Shown piece after piece: positions 25,716-37,079 of a DNA stretch of 64,000 nt. The position numbers and the translations under genes are program-made. The first letter of the stretch is position 1. The number at the start of each line of letters is the position of its first letter. The notes under the pieces were generated by a model. That model made no database searches. It was given only the letters and a program-made list of their open reading frames with translations, and had not been told where the DNA came from. Location: NCBI RefSeq assembly GCF_025447595.1, contig NZ_JAOEJU010000024.1, positions 24,707 to 88,706 on the forward strand, read 5' to 3'. The DNA is from Pseudomonas koreensis. GTDB taxonomy: Bacteria > Pseudomonadota > Gammaproteobacteria > Pseudomonadales > Pseudomonadaceae.

Positions 25716-25790
25716 AGGGGCGTCGCCAAGCGGTAAGGCAGCAGGTTTTGATCCTGCCATGCGTTGGTTCGAATCCAGCCGCCCCTGCCA
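25716..25790 (+). tRNA. tRNA-Gln (anticodon TTG)
   Basis: The cloverleaf closes completely: acceptor AGGGGCG/CGCCCCT with discriminator G and encoded CCA (25788-25790), D-loop region GCCAAGCGGTAAGGC, anticodon arm GCAGG-TTTTGAT-CCTGC (anticodon TTG), and T arm with GGTTCGAATCC. It lies between ispE and prs, the conserved pseudomonad position. Confidence 0.95.
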
Positions 25791-25837
25791 TTTTCCTATA
25801 CTCATCCAGGTATACCCTCAGCCTTCAGGTACTGCGC

Positions 25838-26779
25838 GTGTCCAAGATGATGGTCTTTACGGGGAACGCTAACCCCGATCTGGCTCGGCGTGTCGTACGT
25901 CAGCTGCATATCCCTCTCGGTGACATCTCTGTCGGTAAATTCTCCGACGGCGAAATTACAGCCGAGATCAATGAAAACGTTCGTGGTAAAGACGTCTTCA
26001 TTATTCAGCCGACTTGCGCTCCGACCAACGATAACCTGATGGAACTGGTAGTGATGGCTGATGCCTTCCGCCGCTCCTCGGCTACTCGTATCACTGCTGT
26101 TATTCCTTATTTTGGTTATGCCCGTCAGGATCGCCGTCCGCGTTCCGCACGTGTGGCTATCAGCGCGAAAGTCGTTGCTGACATGCTTACCGTAGTCGGC
26201 ATCGACCGTGTTCTCACGGTTGATCTGCATGCTGACCAGATTCAGGGTTTCTTCGATATTCCGGTAGATAACATCTACGGCTCCCCGGTTCTGGTGGATG
26301 ACATCGAAGATCAGCGCTTCGAGAACCTGATGATCGTGTCCCCGGACATTGGTGGCGTCGTGCGTGCACGTGCCGTTGCCAAATCCCTGGGCGTGGATCT
26401 CGGGATCATCGACAAACGCCGTGAGAAAGCCAATCACTCTGAAGTGATGCATATCATTGGTGACGTCGAAGGGCGTACCTGCATCCTGGTCGATGACATG
26501 GTCGATACCGCCGGCACTCTGTGCCACGCGGCCAAGGCCCTGAAAGAGCATGGCGCAGCCAAGGTCTTTGCCTACTGCACACACCCTGTGCTGTCGGGTC
26601 GGGCCATCGAGAATATCGAAAATTCCGTGCTGGACGAGCTGGTGGTCACTAACACCATCCCGCTGTCCGCTGCAGCACAAGCCTGTGCACGTATCCGTCA
26701 ACTGGATATCGCACCGGTTGTTGCCGAAGCGGTTCGCCGCATCAGCAATGAAGAATCGATCAGCGCGATGTTCCGTTAA
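25838..26779 (+). CDS. prs: ribose-phosphate pyrophosphokinase
   Basis: 313 residues from the GTG giving VSKMMVFTGNANPDLARRV, which reproduces the family length and N-terminus; a much longer in-frame ATG at 25688 runs through the tRNA and was rejected. Signature regions are DRRPRSARVAISAKVVADML, VDLHADQIQGFFDIPVDN and the PRPP loop CILVDDMVDTAGTL. It makes PRPP, the co-substrate of hpt and upp in this same window. A strong terminator follows 39 bases after the stop. Confidence 0.96.
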   Translation: MSKMMVFTGNANPDLARRVVRQLHIPLGDISVGKFSDGEITAEINENVRGKDVFIIQPTCAPTNDNLMELVVMADAFRRSSATRITAVIPYFGYARQDRRPRSARVAISAKVVADMLTVVGIDRVLTVDLHADQIQGFFDIPVDNIYGSPVLVDDIEDQRFENLMIVSPDIGGVVRARAVAKSLGVDLGIIDKRREKANHSEVMHIIGDVEGRTCILVDDMVDTAGTLCHAAKALKEHGAAKVFAYCTHPVLSGRAIENIENSVLDELVVTNTIPLSAAAQACARIRQLDIAPVVAEAVRRISNEESISAMFR

Positions 26780-26814
26780 GGGCCCTGCCCTTCTCGAAAT
26801 GTCTCGTTGACGAA

Positions 26815-26856
26815 AAGCGCCCCGCCCCAACACTCATGTTGGGGCGGGGCTTTTTT
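26815..26856 (+). terminator. rho-independent terminator after prs
   Basis: A long perfect stem (GCCCCGCCCCAACA / TGTTGGGGCGGGGC, loop CTCA) is followed by six T residues. The next gene rplY then needs its own promoter or read-through. Confidence 0.92.
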
Positions 26857-26919
26857 GCCCGTGCCGCTTTGACGTCGGTCGCAGACGTCACCCGGACATG
26901 GCTATTTTGGAGATACAAA

Positions 26920-27519
26920 ATGACTGATTTCATCCTGAACGCCGAAGCGCGTACCGACCTGGGGAAAGGTGCGAGCCGCCGCCTGCGTCGTCTCGCCAGC
27001 CAGGTTCCTGCCGTTGTCTACGGTGGTGACAAGGCTCCTGAGTCCATCATGATGCTGGCTAAAGAAGTAGCCAAGCTGTTCGAAGACGAGGCTGCTTTCA
27101 GCCACGTCATCCAACTGAACATCGGCGGCGTCAAGCAAGACGTGGTTGTTAAAGCCATGCAGCGTCACCCGGCCAAGCAGTTCATCATGCACGCCGACTT
27201 CGTACGCGTTGTTGCCGGCAAGAAACTGACTGCCGTTGTTCCAGTGCACTTCATCAACGAAGAAGCTCCGGTCAAGAAAGGCGGCGAGATCTCGCACGTT
27301 GTTGCAGAAATCGAAGTTTCCTGCGAAGCCAAAGACCTGCCTGAGTTCATCGAAGTCGACCTGGCTAAAGCTGAAATCGGCACCATCATTCACCTGTCGG
27401 ACCTCAAAGCTCCTAAAGGTGTTGAGTTCGTTGCTCTGGCACACGGCGATGACAAGGCTGTTGCCAACGTCCACGCTCCACGTGTTGCTCCAGAAGCTGC
27501 CGAAGGCGCTGCAGAGTAA
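26920..27519 (+). CDS. rplY: 50S ribosomal protein L25/general stress protein Ctc
   Basis: 199 residues from MTDFILNAEARTDLGKGASRRLRR; a GGAG site sits eight bases upstream, and an in-frame ATG at 26836 overlaps the terminator and was rejected. The N-terminal L25 domain (about 1-95) is followed by the TL5/Ctc C-terminal beta domain (VEFVALAHGDDKAVANVHAPR), the long form typical of Pseudomonas. It binds 5S rRNA. Confidence 0.95.
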   Translation: MTDFILNAEARTDLGKGASRRLRRLASQVPAVVYGGDKAPESIMMLAKEVAKLFEDEAAFSHVIQLNIGGVKQDVVVKAMQRHPAKQFIMHADFVRVVAGKKLTAVVPVHFINEEAPVKKGGEISHVVAEIEVSCEAKDLPEFIEVDLAKAEIGTIIHLSDLKAPKGVEFVALAHGDDKAVANVHAPRVAPEAAEGAAE

Positions 27520-27545
27520 TTCACTCTGTCATGCCTGAGTGAGCA

Positions 27546-27665
27546 GGTAACATCGCGGACTGGAACGTAGCGAGAAAGCGGGCGGGAACGCGAAGTTTAC
27601 ATACATGGTAAATGAGCATTTTTCGTCCACTTTCGCCGCCTTCCGTGATCGCGGCGATGTTATCC
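27546..27665. repeat. 120-bp imperfect palindrome between rplY and pth
   Basis: The ends GGTAACATCGC and GCGATGTTATCC are inverted copies, as are the central TTTAC (27596-27600) and GTAAA (27608-27612). Both pairs share a centre near 27605, and partial complementarity (GCGAGAAAG with CTTTCGC) lies between. This fills most of the 171-base intergenic region. It could be a miniature transposable element or a folded RNA leader. No ORF is convincing here. Confidence 0.5.
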
Positions 27666-27690
27666 ACCACTCAAAGGAAGGGCCCCTATC

Positions 27691-28275
27691 GTGACTGCCA
27701 TCAAACTGATCGTTGGCTTGGGAAATCCAGGCGCTGAATACGAGCAGACCCGGCATAACGCAGGGGCCCTTTTTGTTGAGCGCATCGCCCACGCACAGAA
27801 CGTGAATCTCGTGGCCGATCGCAAGTATTTCGGCCTGACCGGGCGTTTTTCGCATCAGGGTCAGGACGTTCGTCTGCTGATTCCCACCACCTACATGAAC
27901 CGCAGCGGCCAGGCCGTGGCGGCACTCGCCGGTTTCTTCCGCATCAAGCCTGAAGAAATCCTGGTGGCACACGACGAACTCGATCTGCCTCCGGGCGTCG
28001 CCAAACTCAAGGTTGGCGGCGGCCATGGCGGTCACAACGGGTTGCGCGACATCATTGCGCAATTGGGCAATCAGAATACGTTCCACCGCCTGCGGCTTGG
28101 CATCGGCCACCCGGGCGTCGCCAGTATGGTTTCAAATTTCGTCCTGGGTCGTGCGCCACGCGCCGAACAGGAAAAACTCGATGCCAGCATCGACTTTGCC
28201 CTCGGCGTGCTGCCGGATATCCTCGCCGGTGAATGGAACCGCGCGATGAAAAACCTGCACAGCCAGAAGGCCTGA
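27691..28275 (+). CDS. pth: peptidyl-tRNA hydrolase
   Basis: 194 residues from a GTG preceded by a strong AAGGAAGGG ribosome site. The opening [24 protein letters not shown] contains the catalytic His (residue 22), and [27 protein letters not shown] is the second signature. It recycles peptidyl-tRNA released from stalled ribosomes. It forms the usual rplY-pth-ychF order. Confidence 0.96.
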
Positions 28276-28297
28276 CTCTAATCCGAGGGGAAACACC

Positions 28298-29398
28298 ATG
28301 GGATTCAATTGCGGCATCGTCGGCCTGCCTAACGTCGGCAAGTCCACCCTGTTCAACGCCCTGACCAAATCCGGGATCGCGGCCGAGAACTTCCCCTTCT
28401 GCACCATCGAGCCGAACAGCGGCATCGTGCCGATGCCGGACCCACGCCTGAATGCTCTGGCGGAAATCGTCAATCCAAAGCGCATCCTGCCGACCACCAT
28501 GGAATTCGTCGACATCGCAGGCCTGGTGGCAGGCGCGTCGAAAGGTGAAGGCCTGGGCAACAAGTTCCTGGCCAACATCCGTGAAACCGACGCGATCGCT
28601 CACGTCGTTCGCTGCTTCGAAGACGAGAACGTGATCCACGTTTCCAACAGCGTCGACCCGAAGCGCGACATCGAAATCATCGACCTGGAACTGATCTTCG
28701 CCGACCTCGACAGCTGCGAGAAGCAACTGCAGAAAGTCGCGCGCAACGCCAAGGGCGGTGACAAGGACGCAGTGGCCCAGAAGGCCCTGCTGGAGCAATT
28801 GATCCCGCACTTCACCGAAGGCAAGCCTGCGCGCAGCCTGATGAAGAACATGAGCGCCGACGAAAAGGCGATCATCAAGGGCTTCCACCTGCTGACCACC
28901 AAGCCGGTCATGTACATCGCCAACGTCGCTGAAGACGGTTTCGAGAACAACCCGCACCTGGATGTGGTCAAGGCCATCGCCGAAGAAGAAGGCGCCATGG
29001 TCGTTCCGGTCTGCAACAAGATCGAGGCGGAAATCGCCGAGCTGGACGACGGTGAAGAGAAAGACATGTTCCTCGAGGCCCTGGGCCTGGAAGAGCCTGG
29101 CCTGAACCGCGTGATCCGCGCCGGCTACGAAATGCTGCACCTGCAGACCTACTTCACCGCCGGTGTTGAAGAAGTCCGCGCCTGGACCGTCCGCGTCGGT
29201 GCAACCGCACCACAAGCCGCTGGCGTGATCCACACCGACTTCGAGAAAGGCTTCATCCGCGCCGAAGTGATCGCCTACAACGACTTCATCCAGTACAAGG
29301 GCGAAGCAGGCACCAAGGAAGCCGGTAAATGGCGTCTGGAAGGCAAGGACTACATCGTCAAAGACGGTGACGTGATGCACTTCCGCTTCAACGTATGA
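28298..29398 (+). CDS. ychF: redox-regulated ATPase YchF
   Basis: 366 residues, Obg-like. The P-loop is GLPNVGKSTLFNAL near residues 8-21, switch II is DIAGLVAGASKGEGLGNKFL, and the NKxD-type site of GTPases is replaced by a divergent element as expected for this ATP-preferring family. The C-terminal TGS domain runs about 280-364 (LQTYFTAGVEEVRAWTV to VMHFRFNV). It binds ribosomes and is linked to oxidative stress. It ends the block that starts at lbcA; a terminator follows. Confidence 0.95.
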   Translation: MGFNCGIVGLPNVGKSTLFNALTKSGIAAENFPFCTIEPNSGIVPMPDPRLNALAEIVNPKRILPTTMEFVDIAGLVAGASKGEGLGNKFLANIRETDAIAHVVRCFEDENVIHVSNSVDPKRDIEIIDLELIFADLDSCEKQLQKVARNAKGGDKDAVAQKALLEQLIPHFTEGKPARSLMKNMSADEKAIIKGFHLLTTKPVMYIANVAEDGFENNPHLDVVKAIAEEEGAMVVPVCNKIEAEIAELDDGEEKDMFLEALGLEEPGLNRVIRAGYEMLHLQTYFTAGVEEVRAWTVRVGATAPQAAGVIHTDFEKGFIRAEVIAYNDFIQYKGEAGTKEAGKWRLEGKDYIVKDGDVMHFRFNV

Positions 29399-29434
29399 CC
29401 GAAGCCGTGATTCATCACGGTCTCAGATAATCGG

Positions 29435-29471
29435 AAATCCCCGTAATCGCTCGACGATACGGGGATTTTTT
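29435..29471 (+). terminator. rho-independent terminator after ychF
   Basis: The stem AAATCCCCGTA / TACGGGGATTT with an ATCG-centred loop is followed by a T-run. A smaller hairpin (CCGTGATTCATCACGG) precedes it right after the ychF stop. Confidence 0.88.
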
Positions 29472-29517
29472 CATTCAGGGGCCGGCACTTTGCAACGCGG
29501 CCAAGGCGCGGACCAGA

Positions 29518-30597
29518 TCACGCCTGACTCTGCTGATCCTCCACCCACTGCCAGAACAGCCGATAGCCGACAGCAAGTATCACCGGGCCGATGAACAGGC
29601 CGAGAATGCCGCTCATCACCATTCCGCCCAACGCGCCGATCAACACTACCGGCATCGGCACATCGACACCACGTCCCAGCAGCAATGGTTTGAGAACGTT
29701 ATCGACCATACCCGCCACAAAGACGTAGACGGCGAATACGATGGTTCCCGTGCTGGCACCTTCGCTCATCAACACAAAGGCGATGACCGGCAAGGTAATC
29801 AGGGTGGCCGGCAGCTGCATGATACCCAGCAGCAACACGGCCAGCGCCAGCAATCCCGCCCCCGGGACGTCCATGACCACAAAACCGATACCAACCAACA
29901 GCATCTGGATAAAGGCGATACCGACCACGCCCAGCGCCACCGCACGGATGGTCGCTGTGCACAGTCTGGCAATTGCAGGCCCCTTGGCCGCTCCACAGAA
30001 GGCCGAAACGATTTGCACCGCGCTACGTTGGCCCATTTCACCGTACGCGGCAAAGATGCCCGCAATAATCACCGCGAAGATGAACAGGATAAATCCCACG
30101 CCAGCGCCTGCCAGTTTGCTCAACATCACGAGGCTCGCGTCTTTGATCTGGGGAATGAACCTGTGGATAAACTCCGGCAGGTCGCTCATCGCTTGCGTCC
30201 AGATACCGAGCACCGGCTTGCCCACCAACGGCCAATTGGCAATCGAGTCCGGCGGTGCAGGAATAGAAAAATTGCCACTTTTGACCACGTCCATGACCTT
30301 TGCCAACGAATCGGCAATCGACGCGCCGAGCAAGTAAGCCGGAAGCATGAGGATGCCGATGACCACCAGAACAATCAGCGTGGCCGCAAGCCCGTCTCTG
30401 TTTCCAAGCAGGTTTTTGACTCGCACCTGCACGGGGTAAAGAGTGATCCCGAGAATCAGAGACCACAACATCAAGTCCAGAAACGGACTGAATATCCGGA
30501 AACAGAAAATCATCAGGACGGCAATCACACCGGCCCGGATCAGCACATCCAGCAAGTCTCTGGATAACGCTTTCTCGACATCAGGATCGGGAAGCAT
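29518..30597 (-). CDS. AI-2E family transporter (PerM-type permease)
   Basis: 359 residues with about eight hydrophobic segments: two near the N-terminus (VLIRAGVIAVLMIFCFRIF, LIVLVVIGILMLPAYLLG), a soluble loop at about 95-150, and a C-terminal bundle (AVLLLGIMQLPATLITLPVIAFVLM, VFAVYVFVAGMVDNVLKPLLLGRGVDVPMPVVLIGALGG). The DNVLKP and GGM motifs define the AI-2E/UPF0118 family. The transported substrate is unknown; the family name does not prove autoinducer export. It is the last gene of a minus-strand block with the broken SulP gene and the VIT-like gene. Confidence 0.88.
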   Translation of the reverse strand: MLPDPDVEKALSRDLLDVLIRAGVIAVLMIFCFRIFSPFLDLMLWSLILGITLYPVQVRVKNLLGNRDGLAATLIVLVVIGILMLPAYLLGASIADSLAKVMDVVKSGNFSIPAPPDSIANWPLVGKPVLGIWTQAMSDLPEFIHRFIPQIKDASLVMLSKLAGAGVGFILFIFAVIIAGIFAAYGEMGQRSAVQIVSAFCGAAKGPAIARLCTATIRAVALGVVGIAFIQMLLVGIGFVVMDVPGAGLLALAVLLLGIMQLPATLITLPVIAFVLMSEGASTGTIVFAVYVFVAGMVDNVLKPLLLGRGVDVPMPVVLIGALGGMVMSGILGLFIGPVILAVGYRLFWQWVEDQQSQA

Positions 30598-30636
30598 CGG
30601 TGACCTCCTGCAGCGGGTATCAATCGCGTGAGCCGC

Positions 30637-32427
<1,791 letters not shown>

Positions 32428-32521
32428 AGGACAGGGGTCCTTTGGTGTACAGCGTCGTGATGCTGGAACGTGCCGGTCAGAATGGTTGAGCAATACCCGT
32501 CGATAGCTGGAAGATCGAGTG

Positions 32522-33184
32522 TTACCCGCCCAGGGCGATGATGGCGGCAATCAGCACAGCACCCGTCACCGCCATGGCAAACGCCCCGAACCATGGATTT
32601 ACCCCGGCATAACGGGCAAACAGCCACCCCGCGATGAACAGCACAGCGAGCCCGATCAGATTCGACAGACGGACAGCGAGCGACGTCTGTTCAAGCAGCA
32701 GGAACGGCACCACCAGCGGGAATGTCGAGAGCACCACCAACAGAAAGACGCCGACCGCGCCCTTGAAATCGTCCCAACCGAGGATCGGCTTCACCGATGT
32801 CGTCGAATGCTTGATCAGCCGGCGGCGCAACGACTCCAGCTCTTCAGGGCCGGCCGCCGCAAGCAGTCGCGGTGGCAATGCATCGGCAATCAGGGCCTGT
32901 CCGGCAACCGCGTCGGCTTCATCGCGCACGTTTGCAAGCAACGTGCGCTTGCGAACGCGTTCGACTAAGGTACGGAGCAAATACATCACCGCATCGGCGA
33001 GCCCCCAGGCGAGATTACAGCCCAGGGCCGCGAACATCATCGTGCGCTCGTCCTCCTGTCCGGCCGTCGCCACGCTGATGGTTCCCGTGAATGTCATGGC
33101 CATGAGCAGACCGAAGATGACCTCGGTGCCCCGCTCGACCGGATCCAGCACCCGCGCACGCCTGGACTCTTCAGGATTGTGCAT
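32522..33184 (-). CDS. membrane protein, possibly VIT1/CCC1-like
   Basis: 220 residues from MHNPEESRRARVLDPVERG. A GGTGAGG stretch upstream supports this start; an in-frame ATG at 33226 is possible. Two helices near the N-terminus (TEVIFGLLMAMTFTGTISVATAG, TMMFAALGCNLAWGLADAVMYLL) and three at the C-terminus (VGVFLLVVLSTFPLVVPFLLL, LIGLAVLFIAGWLFARYAG, FAMAVTGAVLIAAIIALGG) flank a charged region. Similar proteins are labelled VIT1/CCC1 (iron/manganese transporter) in databases, but I see none of the clear metal-site motifs, so the transport role is uncertain. It is co-directional with the SulP pseudogene, 94 bases upstream. Confidence 0.75.
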   Translation of the reverse strand: MHNPEESRRARVLDPVERGTEVIFGLLMAMTFTGTISVATAGQEDERTMMFAALGCNLAWGLADAVMYLLRTLVERVRKRTLLANVRDEADAVAGQALIADALPPRLLAAAGPEELESLRRRLIKHSTTSVKPILGWDDFKGAVGVFLLVVLSTFPLVVPFLLLEQTSLAVRLSNLIGLAVLFIAGWLFARYAGVNPWFGAFAMAVTGAVLIAAIIALGG

Positions 33185-33355
33185 GACCTGATCCTCACCA
33201 AGGCTGCACCGGCCCGCTTGAGCCACAGGCCGGGTGCAGCTTTTTCCAGAGAGGTTTCGATCCGCTTCAGTGTAGTGCGAAAAATCTCGAGTGCTGACCA
33301 GGCCTCGAATCTTGGTTCAAGGCCTGGAGCTACTGCAGAATCAGGCGTTCGAGGT

Positions 33356-34573
33356 TCAGGCCTTGCCGGTGCGCGGCAGAAAAATGGCCAACACCCCGAA
33401 CAATGGCAGGAACGAGCACAGGAAATACACGTACTCGATGCCGTGAATGTCCGCCAGATGCCCGAGCAACGCCGCGCCAATCCCGCCAAAACCGAACATC
33501 AGCCCGAAGAACACCCCGGCAATCATTCCGACATTGCCCGGCACCAGTTCCTGCGCGTACACCACGATCGCCGAGAACGCCGACGCCAGGATAAAACCGA
33601 TCACCACGCTCAGGACGCTGGTCCAGAACAGGTCGACATGCGGCATGAGCAGCGTGAACGGCGCCACGCCGAGGATCGAGAACCAGATCACTGCCTTGCG
33701 CCCGATCTTGTCCCCAATCGGTCCGCCGAAGAACGTACCGGCCGCCACCGCGCCGAGGAACAGGAACAGATGAAGCTGGGAACTGGCCACCGACAGGTCG
33801 AACTTCTCGATCAGGTAGAAGGTGAAGTAACTGGTCAGGCTGGCCATGTAGAAATACTTGGAGAACACCAGCAACCCGAGCACCACCAGCGCGCTGACCA
33901 CCCTGCCCTTCGACAGTCCATGAGTGGCAGCCTGGCCGGCCTTGAGCTTGAACAGGTTCAGGTGATGGGCGTACCAGCGGCTGATGCGATAGAGCACGAA
34001 CAGCGCAAACACGGCGAACAGTCCGAACCAGGCCACATTGCCTTGGCCGAAAGGAATGATGATCGCCGCCGCCAGTAACGGACCGAATGCCGAACCGGCG
34101 TTACCACCGACCTGGAAGGTCGATTGCGCCAGACCGAAACGTCCACCGGAGGCCAGCCGTGCGATACGGGACGCTTCGGGGTGGAACGTTGAAGAGCCGA
34201 TACCGATCAGCGCCGCCGCCAGCAGGATCAACGGAAAACTGCCGACCATCGACATCATCACAATGCCGATCAGCGTGCACACGGAACCTGCCGGCAACAG
34301 CCACGGTTTCGGATGTCGGTCGGTGTGATAACCGACCCACGGCTGCAACAGCGAAGCGGTCAACTGGAAGGTCAAGGTAATCAGGCCGACCTGGGTGAAG
34401 CTCAGACCATAGTTGGCCTTGAGCATCGGGTAGATCGACGGTAGCACTGACTGGATCAGGTCGTTGATCAAATGCGCCAGCGCCACCGCGCCGATGATAC
34501 GCATCACCAAAGGGCTGCTTTGTGGAGGAGCGGACGCCGAGGCAGCGGCGGTCTGAACGTTGCTGATAGCCAT
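33356..34573 (-). CDS. fsr: MFS transporter, fosmidomycin-resistance (Fsr) type
   Basis: 405 residues and twelve hydrophobic segments. The N-terminal ALAHLINDLIQSVLPSIYPMLKANYGLSFTQVGLITLTFQ, the loop motif YHTDRHPKPWLLPAG and FHPEASRIARLASGGRFGLAQSTFQVGGN are characteristic of Fsr-like drug exporters. The second half has GDKIGRKAVIW, the MFS loop repeat. It should be an inner-membrane proton-driven efflux pump; the actual substrate cannot be told from sequence. It is single, with 171 bases to the VIT-like gene in which nothing was recognised. Confidence 0.88.
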   Translation of the reverse strand: MAISNVQTAAASASAPPQSSPLVMRIIGAVALAHLINDLIQSVLPSIYPMLKANYGLSFTQVGLITLTFQLTASLLQPWVGYHTDRHPKPWLLPAGSVCTLIGIVMMSMVGSFPLILLAAALIGIGSSTFHPEASRIARLASGGRFGLAQSTFQVGGNAGSAFGPLLAAAIIIPFGQGNVAWFGLFAVFALFVLYRISRWYAHHLNLFKLKAGQAATHGLSKGRVVSALVVLGLLVFSKYFYMASLTSYFTFYLIEKFDLSVASSQLHLFLFLGAVAAGTFFGGPIGDKIGRKAVIWFSILGVAPFTLLMPHVDLFWTSVLSVVIGFILASAFSAIVVYAQELVPGNVGMIAGVFFGLMFGFGGIGAALLGHLADIHGIEYVYFLCSFLPLFGVLAIFLPRTGKA

Positions 34574-34906
34574 GGGAGTTTCCGGACTGCAGATGGGTGC
34601 ACGCGGGCAGGTGCGTCAATGTGCCATTTTTCGGTGCGCCAGCGCCATCCCCTTAGCCAGCTAACGAACTATTCAGTCGTCGCGTTGCAAGTGATAGCGC
34701 AACGCCATGGTCTGAATCTTGCCTTGCTTATCCGCTTGAACGCGGCGCCCTTACAAAGGGCATCGAGAATGGGAAGTTTCGCTACAGAGCCGGCCTACAG
34801 AGCGGGCGACGGTGAACTTTCGAGGCCTTTTAGCAGGGCACCAATCCCGGTCGCAACGACCGCGATGCACGCCGATGGTGCGTGGTGTCCAGAGGAGTCA
34901 TGGGGC
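34574..34906. other. 333-base intergenic region without a gene
   Basis: It separates the divergent fsr and chemoreceptor genes. The only structure I see is an inverted repeat, GCGTTGC (34682-34688) with GCAACGC (34699-34705), which could be an operator for either gene. A plus-strand open frame runs through it continuous with the chemoreceptor, but its translation has no family resemblance. Confidence 0.5.
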
Positions 34907-36964
34907 ATGCAGGCTTTTTTATCACCGGGGATCGGGTTGCTGGGGCGGTTTGGCTTCGCACGCAAATTCCAGTTGTTGTTTCTGCTGTTTATCCTGCCAT
35001 TGGCCGGCAGCCTGTTGATGATCGGCCAGGACTATCGCGACAAGCTCAATCTGATCGCCGGCGAGCGTGCCGGTGTGCGGCAGTTGCTCGCCCTCGATGC
35101 ACTCGACAACCTGCTGGCGGCTCAGCGTGACCGCGCCGCTCGCTGGCGTGCCACGGAAACCAACCGCCAGCCGACGCCCGCCACTGTCGCGGCCATGGCT
35201 GCGTTCGATAAGGTACAACCGGCGGTTGCCCAAGCCACGACCGATCTTGGCAACGCGTTGCAGGCCGAAGGTGCAGAGGGCGAAACTCTGGCCCGCTATC
35301 AGGCCCTGCAAGCGGCGCTCGACGGTCTGGACTCGAAAAGCCTTTCCAGTGTCGGCTGGTGGCCGGACGGTTACGACCGTTTCACCAATGCACTCAGCGC
35401 CCTGCAAGCCTTGCGTGAGCAGATCGCGATGGACAATCGCCTGATCCTCGCGCCGTGGCTGGAAACCTATCTGCTGACGCAGATATCCACCCAGCATGCG
35501 CCAGACCTGATCGAACGCGTCGGCCGACTGGCAGCCGTCGGCCAGGCATCTGTGGTATCCGGTCAGTTCACCCTGCAAAGCCGTCTGCAACTGCGTGACC
35601 TGCGCAGCCGCATCGGTGATGCCCGCGAGCAGCTTGTAAAAACCGCAGGCCTGCTCGAAGCGCGTCTGCCGCCGGCCCTGCAAGGCTGGGCCGGGCAGTA
35701 TCACGACAGCCTCAAACAGCTGGATGCTGGTTTGAAAGTGCTGGATGACGGCGTGTTCGGCGGCAGCATCAATCTCAAGCCTGAAGAGTTCGAACGCAGC
35801 CTCGATGCCTTGCTCGGCAACCTCGCCACGCTGCGCCAGCAATCGCTGGTGTCGCTGGATCAGCGGCTGGATGACTACCACGGATCGGCGATTCGTCAGT
35901 TCATCGTTGTCGCGGCTGTGTTCGGTTTCCTGTTGCTGGCCGCGCTGTATCTGTTCGTCTGCCTGCAAGCCTCGATCCGTCGTAGCGCCAGCGGCATAAC
36001 GCTACTGGCCGAGGCCCTGCGCGACGGCAATCTGAGTCTGCAGGTGCCTGTCGTGGGCCGCGATGAGCTGGCCTCGATCAGCACCGCACTCAACGTGGCC
36101 GTAGTGCAATTGCGCACCAGTTTGCTGGGTGTCGATCACGAGACTTCGCAACTGAGCAACGCCGTGCGCAGCCTCAACGATCACTCCAGCGGCGCGCTCA
36201 GCGAAGTCGAAGCGCAGCAATTGCAGATCAGCCAGATCGCGGCGGCAGCCACGCAATTGGCGGCGACGTCCCAAGGTGTGGCGCAGAGTTGCGAACAGGC
36301 TTCGGGCAGCGCCCAGCACACCCGGCGCATCGCTTCCGACAGCAGCCGTGACAGTCAGCGCACCACAGCGAGCATTCAGCAGCTCAATCAGCGCCTGAAC
36401 GAAACCGCAGCGGCGCTGGGCCGGGTCAGCGAGCAAGGGCAGCAGATTCAATTGGTGGTCGACACCATTCGCGGCGTCGCCGAACAGACCAACCTGCTGG
36501 CGCTCAACGCTGCCATCGAAGCCGCACGTGCCGGCGAGCAAGGTCGCGGTTTCGCCGTGGTGGCCGACGAAGTGCGCAGCCTGTCGCAACGTACGCAATC
36601 GTCCACCGCACAAATTGCCGGTACGGTCGACAGCTTGCGCAATACCGTCAACGAGGCAGTGAACCTGATGGAGGCCGCGTGCGGGCAGGCTCAATCGGAT
36701 GCCGAGGCGGTCACGGGACTTGGCGAACGCCTGGGGGAAATTGCCAGCGCCGTGCAGAGCGTCACCGACACCCTCGCCCAGATCGCCACGGCGGTCGAAG
36801 AACAGGCGAGCACTGCCGATGAAGTCAGCGGCAATATCCAGCAGGTGGATCAGGCGGCGGTTCGCCTGCTCGAAGGCGCGCGGGCCGTGAACCTTGCGGC
36901 GGACACCTTGAGCCAGGGCAGCCATGCCTTGAGTGCCAACACTGGAAGATTTCAGCTGCGTTGA
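34907..36964 (+). CDS. methyl-accepting chemotaxis protein
   Basis: 685 residues from MQAFLSPGIGLLGRFGF, with an AGAGGAG ribosome site ten bases upstream; longer in-frame starts cross the intergenic region. Transmembrane helix 1 is at about 18-42 (KFQLLFLLFILPLAGSLLMIG). A roughly 290-residue helical periplasmic domain follows, then helix 2 at about 332-355 (FIVVAAVFGFLLLAALYLFV), a HAMP region and the signalling domain with the conserved hairpin AEQTNLLALNAAIEAARAGEQGRG near 525. The periplasmic domain is long and mostly helical, with no PAS/Cache signature that I can see, so the ligand is unknown. Confidence 0.92.
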   Translation: MQAFLSPGIGLLGRFGFARKFQLLFLLFILPLAGSLLMIGQDYRDKLNLIAGERAGVRQLLALDALDNLLAAQRDRAARWRATETNRQPTPATVAAMAAFDKVQPAVAQATTDLGNALQAEGAEGETLARYQALQAALDGLDSKSLSSVGWWPDGYDRFTNALSALQALREQIAMDNRLILAPWLETYLLTQISTQHAPDLIERVGRLAAVGQASVVSGQFTLQSRLQLRDLRSRIGDAREQLVKTAGLLEARLPPALQGWAGQYHDSLKQLDAGLKVLDDGVFGGSINLKPEEFERSLDALLGNLATLRQQSLVSLDQRLDDYHGSAIRQFIVVAAVFGFLLLAALYLFVCLQASIRRSASGITLLAEALRDGNLSLQVPVVGRDELASISTALNVAVVQLRTSLLGVDHETSQLSNAVRSLNDHSSGALSEVEAQQLQISQIAAAATQLAATSQGVAQSCEQASGSAQHTRRIASDSSRDSQRTTASIQQLNQRLNETAAALGRVSEQGQQIQLVVDTIRGVAEQTNLLALNAAIEAARAGEQGRGFAVVADEVRSLSQRTQSSTAQIAGTVDSLRNTVNEAVNLMEAACGQAQSDAEAVTGLGERLGEIASAVQSVTDTLAQIATAVEEQASTADEVSGNIQQVDQAAVRLLEGARAVNLAADTLSQGSHALSANTGRFQLR

Positions 36965-37039
36965 AAGCCCCTCCCGCCCCGATTTTCGGCGCGGGAGGAT
37001 AAGCGGTTGAAAATAAGAAGAAATATTTTGAATTTACGC

Positions 37040-37068
37040 TTGACGCTTTTCCATTTCAGGGGAATAAT
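37040..37068 (+). promoter_or_regulatory. promoter of tRNA-Met
   Basis: TTGACG (37040-37045), a 17-base spacer, AATAAT (37063-37068), then the GCGCGCC discriminator common before stable-RNA genes. It lies 12 bases before the tRNA. Confidence 0.7.
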
Positions 37069-37079
37069 GCGCGCCACTT

